Source: Rhodoferax aquaticus
Lineage (GTDB): Bacteria > Pseudomonadota > Gammaproteobacteria > Burkholderiales > Burkholderiaceae_C
Length of the DNA stretch: 64,000 nt
Assembly: GCF_006974105.1 (NCBI RefSeq)
Contig: NZ_CP036282.1
Coordinates: 372,001 to 436,000, forward strand
Reading direction: 5' to 3'
Positions 48,047-57,849 of the stretch are shown here, piece by piece. Below the pieces are notes generated by a model. It was not told where the DNA came from. It saw only the letters and a list, made by a program, of their open reading frames with translations, and made no database searches. The first letter of the stretch is position 1; every line of letters begins with the position of its first letter. Made by a program: the position numbers and the translations under genes.

Positions 48047-49675
48047 TCAGGCCTCGCCCATCGCAAAGCTCTGGGCGGTTGCCTTAGGCCATGACTGGCG
48101 GTAGATCAAAGGCAGGCTGCTCAGCTCTTCGCCCAACAGGGCACCCGCGGGCATTTGCGTCAGAATCATTTGGGCCAGTGAGCGCACACGGTTGTCATGG
48201 GTGCGCCGCACGATGTGGTGTGCCGTGATTTCTCGGGGGTGGTTAACGCCCGCTGCCTGCACCAGCTCTTTCAGGGCAAACAGCGTTTTCTGGTGGAAGT
48301 TGTAGACGCGCTCTGCCTTGTCGGGTACTACCAGTGAGCGTTGGCGTAGCGGGTCTTGCGTAGCCACACCTGTGGGGCAGCTGCCGGTGTGGCAGGTCTG
48401 CGCTTGCAGGCAGCCCAGCGCAAACATAAAGCCGCGCGCGCTATTGCACCAGTCAGCGCCTAGTGCCATCAGGCGCGCTACGTCAAACGCACTCACCACC
48501 TTGCCAGCGCACCCCACCTTAATGCGGTCACGCAGGTTCACGCCACGCAGTGTGTTGTGCACCAAGAGCAGGCCTTCTTGCATGGGGGAGCCTACGTGGT
48601 CAATGAACTCCAAAGGGGCTGCACCGGTGCCACCTTCGGAGCCGTCAATCACAATGAAGTCAGGCGTGATGCCCGTGGCCAACATGGCTTTCACGATGGC
48701 AAACCACTCCCACGGATGCCCTATGCATAACTTGAAACCCGTGGGCTTGCCTCCAGAGAGTTCTCGCAAACGGGCGATGAATTGCATCATCTCTATGGGT
48801 GTGGAAAACGCACTGTGCGAAGCCGGTGATACGCAGTCCACCCCTTGGGGCACGCCACGTGCCTGGGCAATTTCTGCGGTGACCTTCGGGCCTGGTAGCA
48901 CGCCGCCATGGCCGGGCTTGGCGCCTTGGCTGAGCTTGAGCTCAATCATCTTGACCTGAGGATCGGTAGCGTTGGCTTGGAACTTGTCGGCATTGAAGCT
49001 GCCATCGTCGTTGCGGCAGCCAAAGTAGCCCGAGGCTACCTCCCAAATAAGGTCCCCCCCGTGGGTTCGGTGGTGGACCGAGATCGAGCCTTCGCCCGTG
49101 TCGTGGGCAAAGCCGCCACGCTTGGCGCCTGCATTCAGGGCTTGAATGGCATTGGCGCTGAGCGCTCCAAAGCTCATGGCTGAGATATTGAACACGCTGG
49201 CAGAGTAAGGCTGCGCGGTGTTGGGCCCAATGGTGATCCGAAAGTCGTGCGAGTCGAGCACGGTAGGTGCGACCGAGTGGTTCATCCACTCGTAGCCCTG
49301 GGCGTGAACATCCAACTGGCTACCAAAAGGCCGCTTGTCTGATTCGCCCTTAGCACGTTGGTACACCAGTGAGCGCTGCGCTCTGGAGAAGGGCGTTGCC
49401 TCGTTGTCGCTCTCAATAAAGTACTGCCGAATCTCGGGCCGTATGAACTCCAGCATAAAGCGCAGACGCCCAATGATGGGGTAATTGCGCAATATGGACC
49501 GTTTGGTTTGCAGCAGGTCAGACAGCCCGGTGGCGCTGAGTACGCCGAACAGCAACAACGCACCGATGCCGTGACCGAAGACAAGTAGGCTAAACACGCT
49601 GAGCAAAAGTCCCAGCACACTTAAACCCATGGCCGTGTAGCGGATGGGAAACAGCGAATCCAACATATGCAGCAT
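48047..49675 (-). CDS. FMN-binding glutamate-synthase-family protein
   Basis: 542 residues from the ATG at 49675. Two membrane helices near the N-terminus (about 12-50) precede the glutamate synthase FMN/Fe-S catalytic core: '[20 protein letters not shown]', '[21 protein letters not shown]' and the Cys run '[16 protein letters not shown]' that binds a 3Fe-4S cluster. It lacks the glutaminase domain of GltB, so it is a stand-alone, membrane-anchored oxidoreductase. The physiological reaction is unknown. Confidence 0.88.
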   Translation of the reverse strand: MLHMLDSLFPIRYTAMGLSVLGLLLSVFSLLVFGHGIGALLLFGVLSATGLSDLLQTKRSILRNYPIIGRLRFMLEFIRPEIRQYFIESDNEATPFSRAQRSLVYQRAKGESDKRPFGSQLDVHAQGYEWMNHSVAPTVLDSHDFRITIGPNTAQPYSASVFNISAMSFGALSANAIQALNAGAKRGGFAHDTGEGSISVHHRTHGGDLIWEVASGYFGCRNDDGSFNADKFQANATDPQVKMIELKLSQGAKPGHGGVLPGPKVTAEIAQARGVPQGVDCVSPASHSAFSTPIEMMQFIARLRELSGGKPTGFKLCIGHPWEWFAIVKAMLATGITPDFIVIDGSEGGTGAAPLEFIDHVGSPMQEGLLLVHNTLRGVNLRDRIKVGCAGKVVSAFDVARLMALGADWCNSARGFMFALGCLQAQTCHTGSCPTGVATQDPLRQRSLVVPDKAERVYNFHQKTLFALKELVQAAGVNHPREITAHHIVRRTHDNRVRSLAQMILTQMPAGALLGEELSSLPLIYRQSWPKATAQSFAMGEA

Positions 49676-49808
49676 AACGACGCTCCTTGCGCGCCACGAT
49701 AACAGCCCATGGCCTATTTGCACAGTCCGTGTTGTCGCTAGGCGGGGGTATTTGCAGTTGAACGGGCAAAATACGGGCTTTCTTACCTTTCAAACGCAGG
49801 AACGCACC

Positions 49809-50627
<819 letters not shown>

Positions 50628-50667
50628 GCGCTGGCGCTGCTGCATGCAATAGTGGCGCTCGCCTTGC

Positions 50668-51555
50668 TCAGATGACCTGTGGCAGCGATTCCGCTAAAAA
50701 GTCGTAGACCGCCCGTATGCGCGGGTTGGTGCGAATTTCACGGTGTACCGTGAGCCACACGGGCAAGGGCGCAATGGTCAGTGCAAGGGGCAAGATACGA
50801 ACGATATCGCTTTCGTCATAGGCCATGTAATTGGCAAGAAAGCCAATCCCCAATCCCGCTTGCACGGCCCGCCACTGCACGATGAAGTCGTCCGTGCGCA
50901 GGGCAAAGGCTTCGCGCCCGACCGGGTAGCCCATGGCTTGAAAGCCATCGAGGATGGAGGTGTCCGTGTCGCCGCCTATGAGTTCGTGTTGCAGCAGGTC
51001 TTGCGGCACTCGGATGGGGCTTTTTCTGGCGAGGTAGCTGCGGTGCGCAAAGGCGCCTAAGCCAATGTCCCCTATCTTTTTGGCGACCAAAGAGGCTTGG
51101 TCGGGGCGCACCATGCGAATGGCAATATCTGCCTCGCGGCGCAGCAAATTGCTGATCGCATTGCTGGAGACGATTTCGACCTGAATCTCAGGCAGCGCCA
51201 TGCGCATGCGCGCCAACACCGAGGGCAGCAGGTTAACGGCAACCGCCACGCTGGCCGTAATGCGTACCGTGCCGGTCGCCTTGGATTGCGCGCTGTCTAG
51301 GGTGTGCAAGAGCTGCGTCGCATTGCTTTGCATCGCCCGCGCATGCTCGGCGAGTTGGTGGGCGGTGTGCGTGGGGACCAAGCCGCGCCCCGTGCGCTCA
51401 AACAGGGCAACCCCTAGCTGCGACTCGAGTTCTGCAATGTGTCGCCCCACGGTGGGTTGGCTCATGCGCAAGACACGGCTTGCGCCTAGCAGACTCCCCT
51501 GATCCAACGCCGCCAAGAAAGACTTGATCAAGCTCCAGTCGAATGCAACAGACAT
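50668..51555 (-). CDS. LysR family transcriptional regulator
   Basis: 295 residues: N-terminal winged HTH (about 1-62; 'LLGASRVLRMSQPTVGRHIAELE') and a LysR substrate-binding domain (about 90-290). The divergent neighbour at 51684 encodes an NAD-dependent epimerase-like protein, a common LysR-target arrangement, separated by 128 bp that includes a perfect inverted repeat. Ligand unknown. Confidence 0.9.
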   Translation of the reverse strand: MSVAFDWSLIKSFLAALDQGSLLGASRVLRMSQPTVGRHIAELESQLGVALFERTGRGLVPTHTAHQLAEHARAMQSNATQLLHTLDSAQSKATGTVRITASVAVAVNLLPSVLARMRMALPEIQVEIVSSNAISNLLRREADIAIRMVRPDQASLVAKKIGDIGLGAFAHRSYLARKSPIRVPQDLLQHELIGGDTDTSILDGFQAMGYPVGREAFALRTDDFIVQWRAVQAGLGIGFLANYMAYDESDIVRILPLALTIAPLPVWLTVHREIRTNPRIRAVYDFLAESLPQVI

Positions 51556-51566
51556 AGGCTACTCGT

Positions 51567-51611
51567 ATTCGTGCTATGCGGGAACGCATAGCAGCTATGA
51601 ATAAATATGCA
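51567..51611 (-). repeat. 45-bp dispersed repeat containing a perfect inverted repeat
   Basis: Minus strand: TGCA, 9 bases, ATAGCTG, 20 bases, CGAAT, the family spacing. Within it TGCTATGCG-GGAA-CGCATAGCA (51572-51593 region) is a nine-base-pair perfect palindrome. It lies between the LysR start (51555) and the divergent gene, so it could be a repeat-derived LysR operator. Confidence 0.65.
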
Positions 51612-51683
51612 ATTGTGTTGCAGCTTGAGGGCGAACACAATAGCCCCACTTCACCGGTTTTGGGTGGTCTTTGGAGTGTTGTG

Positions 51684-52667
51684 ATGTCTTCTACTGTCTT
51701 GGTTTTGGGTGCTCGTGGTCGTTTGGGCTGGGCGAGTTGCCAGGCGTTTGCGCAAGCGGGCTGGCAGGTGATTGCACTGACGCGCGGCGGGGCCACTGAG
51801 CAGGTGCACCCAGCCGCAGCAGGTCCACACGACGCGCGCATCCGATGGGTGTCTGCAGACCTCTTCGATACCCGAGAAATCACGCAGTTGGCCCGGGGTG
51901 CCAGTGTGGTGGTGCATGCGATCAACCCGCTGTACACCAACAAGGTGTGGCAAACCCAAGCGCTCCCCATGCTGGACGCATCGATTGAGCTTGCTCGCGC
52001 CTTGGGAGCCACGTTGATGCTACCGGGCAATGTCTACAACTTCGGCACGGGCATGCCACCTGTGTTGACGGAACAGACCGCACAGAATGCAGACACCGTG
52101 AAAGGCGCAGTACGGGTCACCATGGAGCAGCGCTTGCAAGCTTCCGGTGTGCGCAGCGTTGTCATTCGCGCAGGCGACTTTTTCGGCAGTGGCACGGGGA
52201 GTTGGTTCGACAGCGCACTGGCCAAAGACCTGCGCCAAGGCCAATGGACCTACCTGGGTGCGAGCAACATCGCGACGCCATGGGCGTATTTGCCGGACTT
52301 GGCGCGCACGTTTGTGGCCGTCGCTGCAAAGCGGGAGAACCTTCCCATGTTTAGCCAGCTGCATTTTGCGGGATATAGCGTGACTGACCAGGCGTGGGCA
52401 GATGCCTTGGCGGCGGTGGCCCACGCAAAAGGCTGGCTTGCGCCCGGGGCAAGGCTGAAGCAAAAGGCTTTGCCTTGGCCCATCATTCGCATGGGGGCTT
52501 GGTTCAATCCGGTGTGGGCGGCTTTGCTGGAGATGCGCTACCTGTGGCAAACCCCGCACCGCTTGGACAACCAGGCCTTGTGCGCGCTGATTGGCACTGA
52601 GCCCCATACGCCGTTTAACGAAGCCGTACGTTTAGCGGCAGCTGATTTGCACGCGGTTGCCGGGTAG
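51684..52667 (+). CDS. NAD(P)-dependent epimerase/dehydratase-like protein
   Basis: 327 residues from the ATG at 51684 (MSSTVLVLGARGRLG). The Gly-rich dinucleotide-binding motif GARGRLG at 9-15 and the Rossmann fold are clear. The 'YNFG' and following residues recall extended short-chain dehydrogenases, but the usual YxxxK is not obvious, so catalysis is uncertain. Divergent from the LysR gene, its likely regulator. Substrate unknown. Confidence 0.8.
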   Translation: MSSTVLVLGARGRLGWASCQAFAQAGWQVIALTRGGATEQVHPAAAGPHDARIRWVSADLFDTREITQLARGASVVVHAINPLYTNKVWQTQALPMLDASIELARALGATLMLPGNVYNFGTGMPPVLTEQTAQNADTVKGAVRVTMEQRLQASGVRSVVIRAGDFFGSGTGSWFDSALAKDLRQGQWTYLGASNIATPWAYLPDLARTFVAVAAKRENLPMFSQLHFAGYSVTDQAWADALAAVAHAKGWLAPGARLKQKALPWPIIRMGAWFNPVWAALLEMRYLWQTPHRLDNQALCALIGTEPHTPFNEAVRLAAADLHAVAG

Positions 52668-52674
52668 TTGAGGA

Positions 52675-54501
52675 TCAGGTCGTAGCCGGGGTTGCAGGCG
52701 CGCGCAAGGGCAGCAATAGAACGAATTCGGTACCCAGCGCCTCGTTGCTGTTCACGGTAACCTTCCCCCCTAGCAAGCCCGTAACTAGAGTGTGCACGAT
52801 GTGCAAGCCCAAGCCCGATCCCCCTTGGCCCAAACGGGTGGTGAAAAAAGGATCAAAGATGCGCTTGAGATGTGCCGGATCAATCGGGATACCACTGTTT
52901 TGGACGCGAACCTCGGCATGGTGCGTGCCCTGGCGGCGTGCAATGATGGTGATGTGACCCGGCGTTTCTGGCTCTAGCCCATGGATGATGGCGTTGTTAA
53001 TCAGGTTGCTGAGTACCTGACCAAAGGCGCCAGGGTAGCTATCAAGTTCCAGCGTGAGTTCAATGTCTTGAACCAAATGGCATGCTGATTTACGTATGGC
53101 CGGGCTCAAAGTCAGGACGATTTCTGACACCACTGCACGCAGGTTAAAAAGGCGTCGTTGGGCGCTGGTTTGGTCCACCGCAACGCTTTTAAAGCTGCTG
53201 ATCAAGGTTCCTGCCTGCGCTAAGTTACGAACCAAGATGTCGGCTGCGAACTGGGTGTCAGAAATGAACTGATCCAGCGTCGATTTGCGGACGCCCAGGG
53301 CGGATTGGGCTACAAACTCGCGAACCTTGTGGTCCAACGAACTCGCCACGGTGAGGCCGTTACCGATCGGCGTATTGAGCTCGTGCGACATGCCCGCCAT
53401 CAAGGCCCCTAAAGAGGCCAACTTCTCGGATTGAACCAACTGTTCCATGGTCTCGTTCAAGGAGTCCAGCGTTTGCGACAACTCCTCATTGGCAGACTGC
53501 AGTTGCTGGGTACGTTCTTGTACGCGGTCTTCGAGCTGGGTGTTCAGTGCCATGACCTCTTCACGTGCCCGCAAGGGCTCGCTGACATCGATCAAGGTGG
53601 TCACAAACATAACGCCCTCTGGGTCTTCCAGCACCCGCCCAAACAAAGCAAACCAGCCATGACTGCCATCGCCGCGAACCATTTCTACCACCCAGTTGTC
53701 CACGGGTTTTCCTCCAAGCTGATTGTGTCGCCCTTGCGCACTATCTTGGGGGCTGGCCCACATGCCTAACTCGTCAAATGACTTGTTGCTGCTGTGTTCA
53801 CGCGAGAACAAAAACGTGGCGTAGAAGGCATCATTGCGGAAAAACTGTCGGGTCCCCTCGCGAATGACGTGGTAGACCATGGGTACTGGCGATGATTCAA
53901 ACAGCTTGAAAAACCGGGCCTGGCTTTCTCGCAGCGCAGTTTCTGCGGCCTCTTTATCGGTGACGTCAATGGCGCTTAAGCCTACGCCTATGGTGACTCC
54001 GCGGGAATCTTGCAGCACGTATTTGAGCGACTCGACATGCAATGTGGCACCGTCTTGAGCCTCTAAGGTGCTGCGGTATCGCTGGGCCTCTTTGCTTTGC
54101 ATGGCGGCCAGGTCAGTGGCTCGAAAGGTGTCCGCCATTGCCAAGGGCAAGAGCTCATGGTCGGTTTTACCAATAACTTGGCTATTCGGCAGGGAATGCA
54201 ATGCCAAGAAGGCCGGGTTGCAAAACACAAATCGCCCGTCCAAGTCTTTGGCTGCGATGGCGGTAGGGGAGTCTTTGAGCAAGGTTTGCAGCAATGCATG
54301 TTGCTGTTGCAACTCAGCCAGTGCTAGGGAGACCTCTTTCTGTGGACGTGCCACATAGCGCACAACCAAGATGGCGTTGATCGCAAACCCCAAGACGGCT
54401 CCCCCGACCATCCATGGGGCTGGCCCATGGAGCAGCCAAGCCCCGGCCACAAGCAGCCAAGGCAAGGTGACCATGCACACTAAGCGCAATGCGTTGGGCA
54501 T
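52675..54501 (-). CDS. PAS-domain sensor histidine kinase
   Basis: 608 residues. Two N-terminal membrane helices (about 5-50); PAS domain 1 (about 65-185, 'DSPTAIAAKDLDGRFVFCNPAFL'); PAS domain 2 (about 195-310); a coiled coil (about 312-360); HisKA with phospho-acceptor His in 'LMAGMSHELNTPIGNG'; HATPase_c with N box 'NLINNAIIHGLE' and G box 'GGSGLGLHIVHTL'. No response regulator gene adjoins it. Confidence 0.9.
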   Translation of the reverse strand: MPNALRLVCMVTLPWLLVAGAWLLHGPAPWMVGGAVLGFAINAILVVRYVARPQKEVSLALAELQQQHALLQTLLKDSPTAIAAKDLDGRFVFCNPAFLALHSLPNSQVIGKTDHELLPLAMADTFRATDLAAMQSKEAQRYRSTLEAQDGATLHVESLKYVLQDSRGVTIGVGLSAIDVTDKEAAETALRESQARFFKLFESSPVPMVYHVIREGTRQFFRNDAFYATFLFSREHSSNKSFDELGMWASPQDSAQGRHNQLGGKPVDNWVVEMVRGDGSHGWFALFGRVLEDPEGVMFVTTLIDVSEPLRAREEVMALNTQLEDRVQERTQQLQSANEELSQTLDSLNETMEQLVQSEKLASLGALMAGMSHELNTPIGNGLTVASSLDHKVREFVAQSALGVRKSTLDQFISDTQFAADILVRNLAQAGTLISSFKSVAVDQTSAQRRLFNLRAVVSEIVLTLSPAIRKSACHLVQDIELTLELDSYPGAFGQVLSNLINNAIIHGLEPETPGHITIIARRQGTHHAEVRVQNSGIPIDPAHLKRIFDPFFTTRLGQGGSGLGLHIVHTLVTGLLGGKVTVNSNEALGTEFVLLLPLRAPATPATT

Positions 54502-54596
54502 ACTAGGTTCTTAGTCCTGCAGCAAGTCATGCGGCATTGTGCGCGGTTTTGAACGTTGCCGGAAGTCTGGTTTGTGCCCACTGAGCACGTGTGCGC

Positions 54597-55124
54597 TCAG
54601 CAGGTGGGGGCGCTGAGTAACTCACAGACTCGGCTGAGCGCCCTGTGGACAGTTGCGGCGCGCACCGTAGTGCGGTCACCGGCAAAGATCTGGTGTTCAC
54701 TGTAAACGCCATTGGGTAGAGCCCAAGCCAGCCACACCGTGCCTACGGGTTTTTCAGCGCTACCACCCGTGGGGCCTGCCACGCCAGTCACCGCAATGGC
54801 TACTTGCGCTGCGCTGCGTTGCAGCGCGCCTTGCGCCATGGCGCGCGCAACCGCCTCGCTCACGGCCCCATGCTGGCTGATTAGCTCGGCGGGTACCCCA
54901 AGCACGTCGTGTTTGGCAGCGTTGGAGTAGGTGACAAAGCCCCGTTCGAACCATGCGCTGGAGCCGGCAAGATCTGTGCACGCCGCGCTAATGAGTCCTC
55001 CTGTGCAGCTCTCAGCGGTCGCCAGCAACCAGTGCTTGTCTAAAAGGATACTTGCCAATGCCGCGCATAAATGCTGAGAAGAATGCTCACTATTTGATAG
55101 TGTTGCGACTGTGGCACTCACCAT
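54597..55124 (-). CDS. CinA-like nicotinamide-nucleotide amidohydrolase (PncC)
   Basis: 175 residues from the ATG at 55124, overlapping the end of pgpA by 7 bases. The stand-alone CinA C-terminal domain is clear: 'LLATAESCTGGLISA' with the catalytic Ser/Cys region and 'AVTGVAGPTGGSAEKPVGTVWLAW'. It deamidates nicotinamide mononucleotide to nicotinic-acid mononucleotide. It lacks the N-terminal molybdopterin-like half of full CinA. Last gene of the pyk-fba-purC-pgpA run. Confidence 0.88.
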   Translation of the reverse strand: MVSATVATLSNSEHSSQHLCAALASILLDKHWLLATAESCTGGLISAACTDLAGSSAWFERGFVTYSNAAKHDVLGVPAELISQHGAVSEAVARAMAQGALQRSAAQVAIAVTGVAGPTGGSAEKPVGTVWLAWALPNGVYSEHQIFAGDRTTVRAATVHRALSRVCELLSAPTC

Positions 55125-55645
55125 GCGAATCGCCAAAGTGCAATGACGAATAGAGTGCACGCTGCCGCCACCAAGTCATCCAGCATGATGCCAAAGCCAG
55201 CCTTTCGCCAGGCCCCGGAATCGGAGGCAGGATCTGCATGGTGGAACAATTGGTCCGCCCAAGCCACAGGGCCAGGTTTCACGGCATCGAAAAAGCGAAA
55301 CAGCGCGAACGCTACTAACTGACCGGCCCAACTGGCAGGGCTGGCAATCCACAGAACCAGCCAAAACGCCACCACTTCGTCCCAAACCACGCTACCAGGG
55401 TCTAAAACCTCCATGTGCTGGGCGGTGAGGCTGGAGGCCCACCAACCAATGGGCAAAGAGGCCGCAATCAAGTAGCCCCACTTTGTGTCAGACATATAGG
55501 GCATAAGCGCGTAGAACGAAATCCAAGCCCATAAGGTACCTACGGTGCCGGGCGCTATACGGCTCAAGCCCGAGCCAAACCCCAGCGCTATGCAATGGGC
55601 TGGATGGGCCAGCATAAAGCGGGCCGTGGGGCGCGCCATCGCCAT
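55118..55645 (-). CDS. pgpA: Phosphatidylglycerophosphatase A
   Basis: 175 residues from the ATG at 55645 (MAMARPTARFML), one base after the purC stop. 'GFGSGLSRIAPGTVGTLWAW' and 'DPGSVVWDEVVAFW' are the PgpA family signatures, with three to four membrane helices. It removes the phosphate of PGP to make phosphatidylglycerol. Tightly packed between purC and the cinA-like gene. Confidence 0.93.
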   Translation of the reverse strand: MAMARPTARFMLAHPAHCIALGFGSGLSRIAPGTVGTLWAWISFYALMPYMSDTKWGYLIAASLPIGWWASSLTAQHMEVLDPGSVVWDEVVAFWLVLWIASPASWAGQLVAFALFRFFDAVKPGPVAWADQLFHHADPASDSGAWRKAGFGIMLDDLVAAACTLFVIALWRFAW

Positions 55646-55646
55646 A

Positions 55647-56555
55647 TCAGGCGGTGAGGCGTTGCAAGGCTTCGCGGTACTTGGCCGCCGTGCGCTCAAT
55701 CACTTCTTTGGGCACGCGCGGGGCTGGCGGGGTTTTGGTCCACGGCTTGCCATCGACCAAGGCTTGTTCTAGCCAATCACGCACGAACTGCTTGTCATAG
55801 CTCGGCGGGTTGCTGCCTTCTTGGTAGCTCTCGTGCGGCCAGTAGCGCGACGAGTCGGGGGTCAGCACCTCGTCCATCAAGGTCAGGGTGCCGTCGCTGT
55901 CCAAGCCAAATTCAAACTTGGTGTCGGCAATGATGATGCCCTTGGTCAATGCAATCTCTGCGGCCGCTTTGTAAATGGCAATGCTGATGTCGCGAATGCG
56001 GGTGGCCAAATCCAGCCCAATGATTTCCACCGTTTTTTCAAACGTGATGTTCTCGTCGTGGTCACCCACGGCGGCTTTGGCGGCCGGGGTGTAAATGGGC
56101 TCGGGCAACTTGGATGCGTTCTTCAGCCCCGCAGGTAGCGGCACCCCGCAGACCTGGCCGTTGTCTTGGTACTCTTTCCAGCCGCTGCCCGCCAAGTAGC
56201 CGCGCACTACGGCCTCGATAGGAATGGGCTTGAGACGCTTGACCAGCATGGAGCGGCCTGTGACCTGAGGGATTTCCGCCGCCGTGACTACGCTCTCGGG
56301 TGCGTCACCGGTGAGGTGGTTAGGGCAAATGTTGGCACCGTGAGGGCCCAGCTTTTCGAACCAGAATAGCGCCATTTGGGTGAGCAATTCGCCCTTGCCA
56401 GGGATGGGTTCGCCCATGATCACGTCAAAAGCGCTCAAACGGTCGCTAGCCACCATCAGGATGCGGTCGTCGCCCACTGCATAGTTGTCACGTACTTTGC
56501 CGCGTGCTAGCAGGGTCAGGGAGGTGAGGGTCGAGGTGTGCAGAGCTGTGGTCAT
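55647..56555 (-). CDS. purC: Phosphoribosylaminoimidazole-succinocarboxamide synthase
   Basis: 302 residues from the ATG at 56555, giving '[23 protein letters not shown]'. Joins CAIR and aspartate to SAICAR in purine synthesis. The longer SAICAR synthase type found in betaproteobacteria and yeast is recognised by '[29 protein letters not shown]' and 'SGWKEYQ' and 'PDSSRYWP'. An intrinsic terminator-like hairpin ends only about 12 bases upstream of this ATG. purE and purK, its usual neighbours, are not here. Confidence 0.96.
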   Translation of the reverse strand: MTTALHTSTLTSLTLLARGKVRDNYAVGDDRILMVASDRLSAFDVIMGEPIPGKGELLTQMALFWFEKLGPHGANICPNHLTGDAPESVVTAAEIPQVTGRSMLVKRLKPIPIEAVVRGYLAGSGWKEYQDNGQVCGVPLPAGLKNASKLPEPIYTPAAKAAVGDHDENITFEKTVEIIGLDLATRIRDISIAIYKAAAEIALTKGIIIADTKFEFGLDSDGTLTLMDEVLTPDSSRYWPHESYQEGSNPPSYDKQFVRDWLEQALVDGKPWTKTPPAPRVPKEVIERTAAKYREALQRLTA

Positions 56556-56565
56556 GGCGTCCAAA

Positions 56566-56608
56566 TTAAAAAGGCCCACCCCGGCACAGGTGCCGGTCGG
56601 TGAGCCTT
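56566..56608 (-). terminator. Intrinsic terminator (or attenuator) between fba and purC
   Basis: Minus strand: GGCTCACC, then an inner perfect hairpin CCGGCACCTGTGCCGG, then GGTGGGCC (one wobble pair), then TTTTT. It lies 54 bases beyond the fba stop and ends about 12 bases before the purC start, leaving no room for a separate promoter. It may therefore also act as an attenuator or allow read-through. Confidence 0.8.
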
Positions 56609-56661
56609 AGATTATCGCAAGTTTGAAATTGCGACTGTGTGCAATTTCCAAGCGTCAGCGC

Positions 56662-57726
56662 TTACTGTACGACTTGCTTGAGTTCGCCGCGGGCGTATTG
56701 CCCTGCCACGATGCTCAATGAGTGGCCTTTGATCTTGGCCGCTTGGCCTTCGCAGCCAAACTCCATGTAGCGTTGTTTGCACAGCTTTTTGGCTGCTTCA
56801 CGGGCGGGCTTGAGCCACTCGCGGGCGTCGAACTTTTCGGGGTTCTCCACCAAGAACTTGCGCACTGCAGCGGTCATGGCCATGCGGATGTCGGTGTCGA
56901 TATTGATCTTGCGTACGCCGAACTGGATGGAGCGCTGAATTTCTTCGACCGGCACCCCGTAAGTTTGCTTCATGGATCCACCGTACTCGTTAATGATGGC
57001 CAACAGGTCTTGCGGTACGCTGCTAGAGCCGTGCATCACCAAGTGGGTGTTGGGCAGGCGTTGGTGGATTTCCTTGATGCGCTCAATTGCCAATATGTCA
57101 CCTGTGGGCTTACGGGTGAACTTGTAGGCACCATGGCTTGTGCCAATGGCAATTGCCAGTGCATCTAACTGGGTGCGCTTGACAAAGTCAGCGGCCTGCT
57201 CAGGGTCGGTGAGCAGTTGTTCTCGGGTCATGATGTCGTCGGTGCCGTGGCCATCTTCTTTGTCGCCTTGCATGGTTTCCAAAGAACCTAGGCAACCCAA
57301 CTCACCCTCGACTGTGACGCCTACTTTGTGGGCCAGGTCGACCACCTTGCGGGTGACTTCGACGTTGTACTCGTAGCTGGCAATGGTTTTGCCATCGGAC
57401 ATGAGTGACCCGTCCATCATCACCGAGCTGAATCCAAGGTTGATGGCACCTTGGCACACGTCTGGGCTTTGGCCATGATCTTGGTGCATCACAACCGGAA
57501 TCTCAGGGTAGCTCTCGACAGCGGCAAGGATCAAATGCTTAAGAAAACCTTCGCCTGCGTATTTGCGCGCGCCTGCGCTAGCTTGCATGATGACGGGGGC
57601 GCCCACTTCTTTGGCCGCCTCCATGATGGCCTGGACTTGCTCCAGGTTATTGACGTTAAAGGCCGGTATGCCGTAGTTGTTTACTGCTGCATGGTCCAGC
57701 AATTCGCGCATGGAAACGAGTGCCAT
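56662..57726 (-). CDS. fba: Class II fructose-bisphosphate aldolase
   Basis: 354 residues, Calvin-type subtype. Cleaves or forms fructose 1,6-bisphosphate with catalytic zinc: ligands lie in '[15 protein letters not shown]' and '[10 protein letters not shown]', and '[13 protein letters not shown]' is the subtype's signature. Length and motifs fit the betaproteobacterial enzyme. Located between pyk and purC on the same strand. Confidence 0.97.
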   Translation of the reverse strand: MALVSMRELLDHAAVNNYGIPAFNVNNLEQVQAIMEAAKEVGAPVIMQASAGARKYAGEGFLKHLILAAVESYPEIPVVMHQDHGQSPDVCQGAINLGFSSVMMDGSLMSDGKTIASYEYNVEVTRKVVDLAHKVGVTVEGELGCLGSLETMQGDKEDGHGTDDIMTREQLLTDPEQAADFVKRTQLDALAIAIGTSHGAYKFTRKPTGDILAIERIKEIHQRLPNTHLVMHGSSSVPQDLLAIINEYGGSMKQTYGVPVEEIQRSIQFGVRKINIDTDIRMAMTAAVRKFLVENPEKFDAREWLKPAREAAKKLCKQRYMEFGCEGQAAKIKGHSLSIVAGQYARGELKQVVQ

Positions 57727-57745
57727 TTCTAGATCTCCGCTGAAG

Positions 57746-57764
57746 TTGGTAACCGCTTGGTAAC
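57746..57764. promoter_or_regulatory. Direct repeat in the fba leader
   Basis: TTGGTAAC occurs twice, three bases apart (11-base period), 20-38 bases upstream of the fba start. On the minus strand this reads GTTACCAA-N3-GTTACCAA. One helical turn between copies would suit a regulator binding site. A related TAACCGGTT element occurs before pyk near 59321. Confidence 0.3.
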
Positions 57765-57800
57765 TTGTACCGATGTTGGATTCTAACTGCCGAGGGAAAA

Positions 57801-57838
57801 CCCCAAGAAAAGCACAAGCGCCGTTTCCAAACGCTTGT
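57801..57838 (-). terminator. Probable intrinsic terminator after pyk
   Basis: Minus strand: ACAAGCG, an 11-base loop, CGCTTGT, then GCTTTTCTT. The stem is seven pairs and the T-run is interrupted, so strength is moderate. Begins 12 bases after the pyk stop. Confidence 0.5.
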
Positions 57839-57849
57839 TTCTTGTTTGC

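Noticed and set aside
55084..55129. Tenth copy of the 45-bp repeat across the pgpA/cinA overlap
   Set aside because: Only the first half fits and one base must be inserted; kept as a hint in the family finding, not as a feature.
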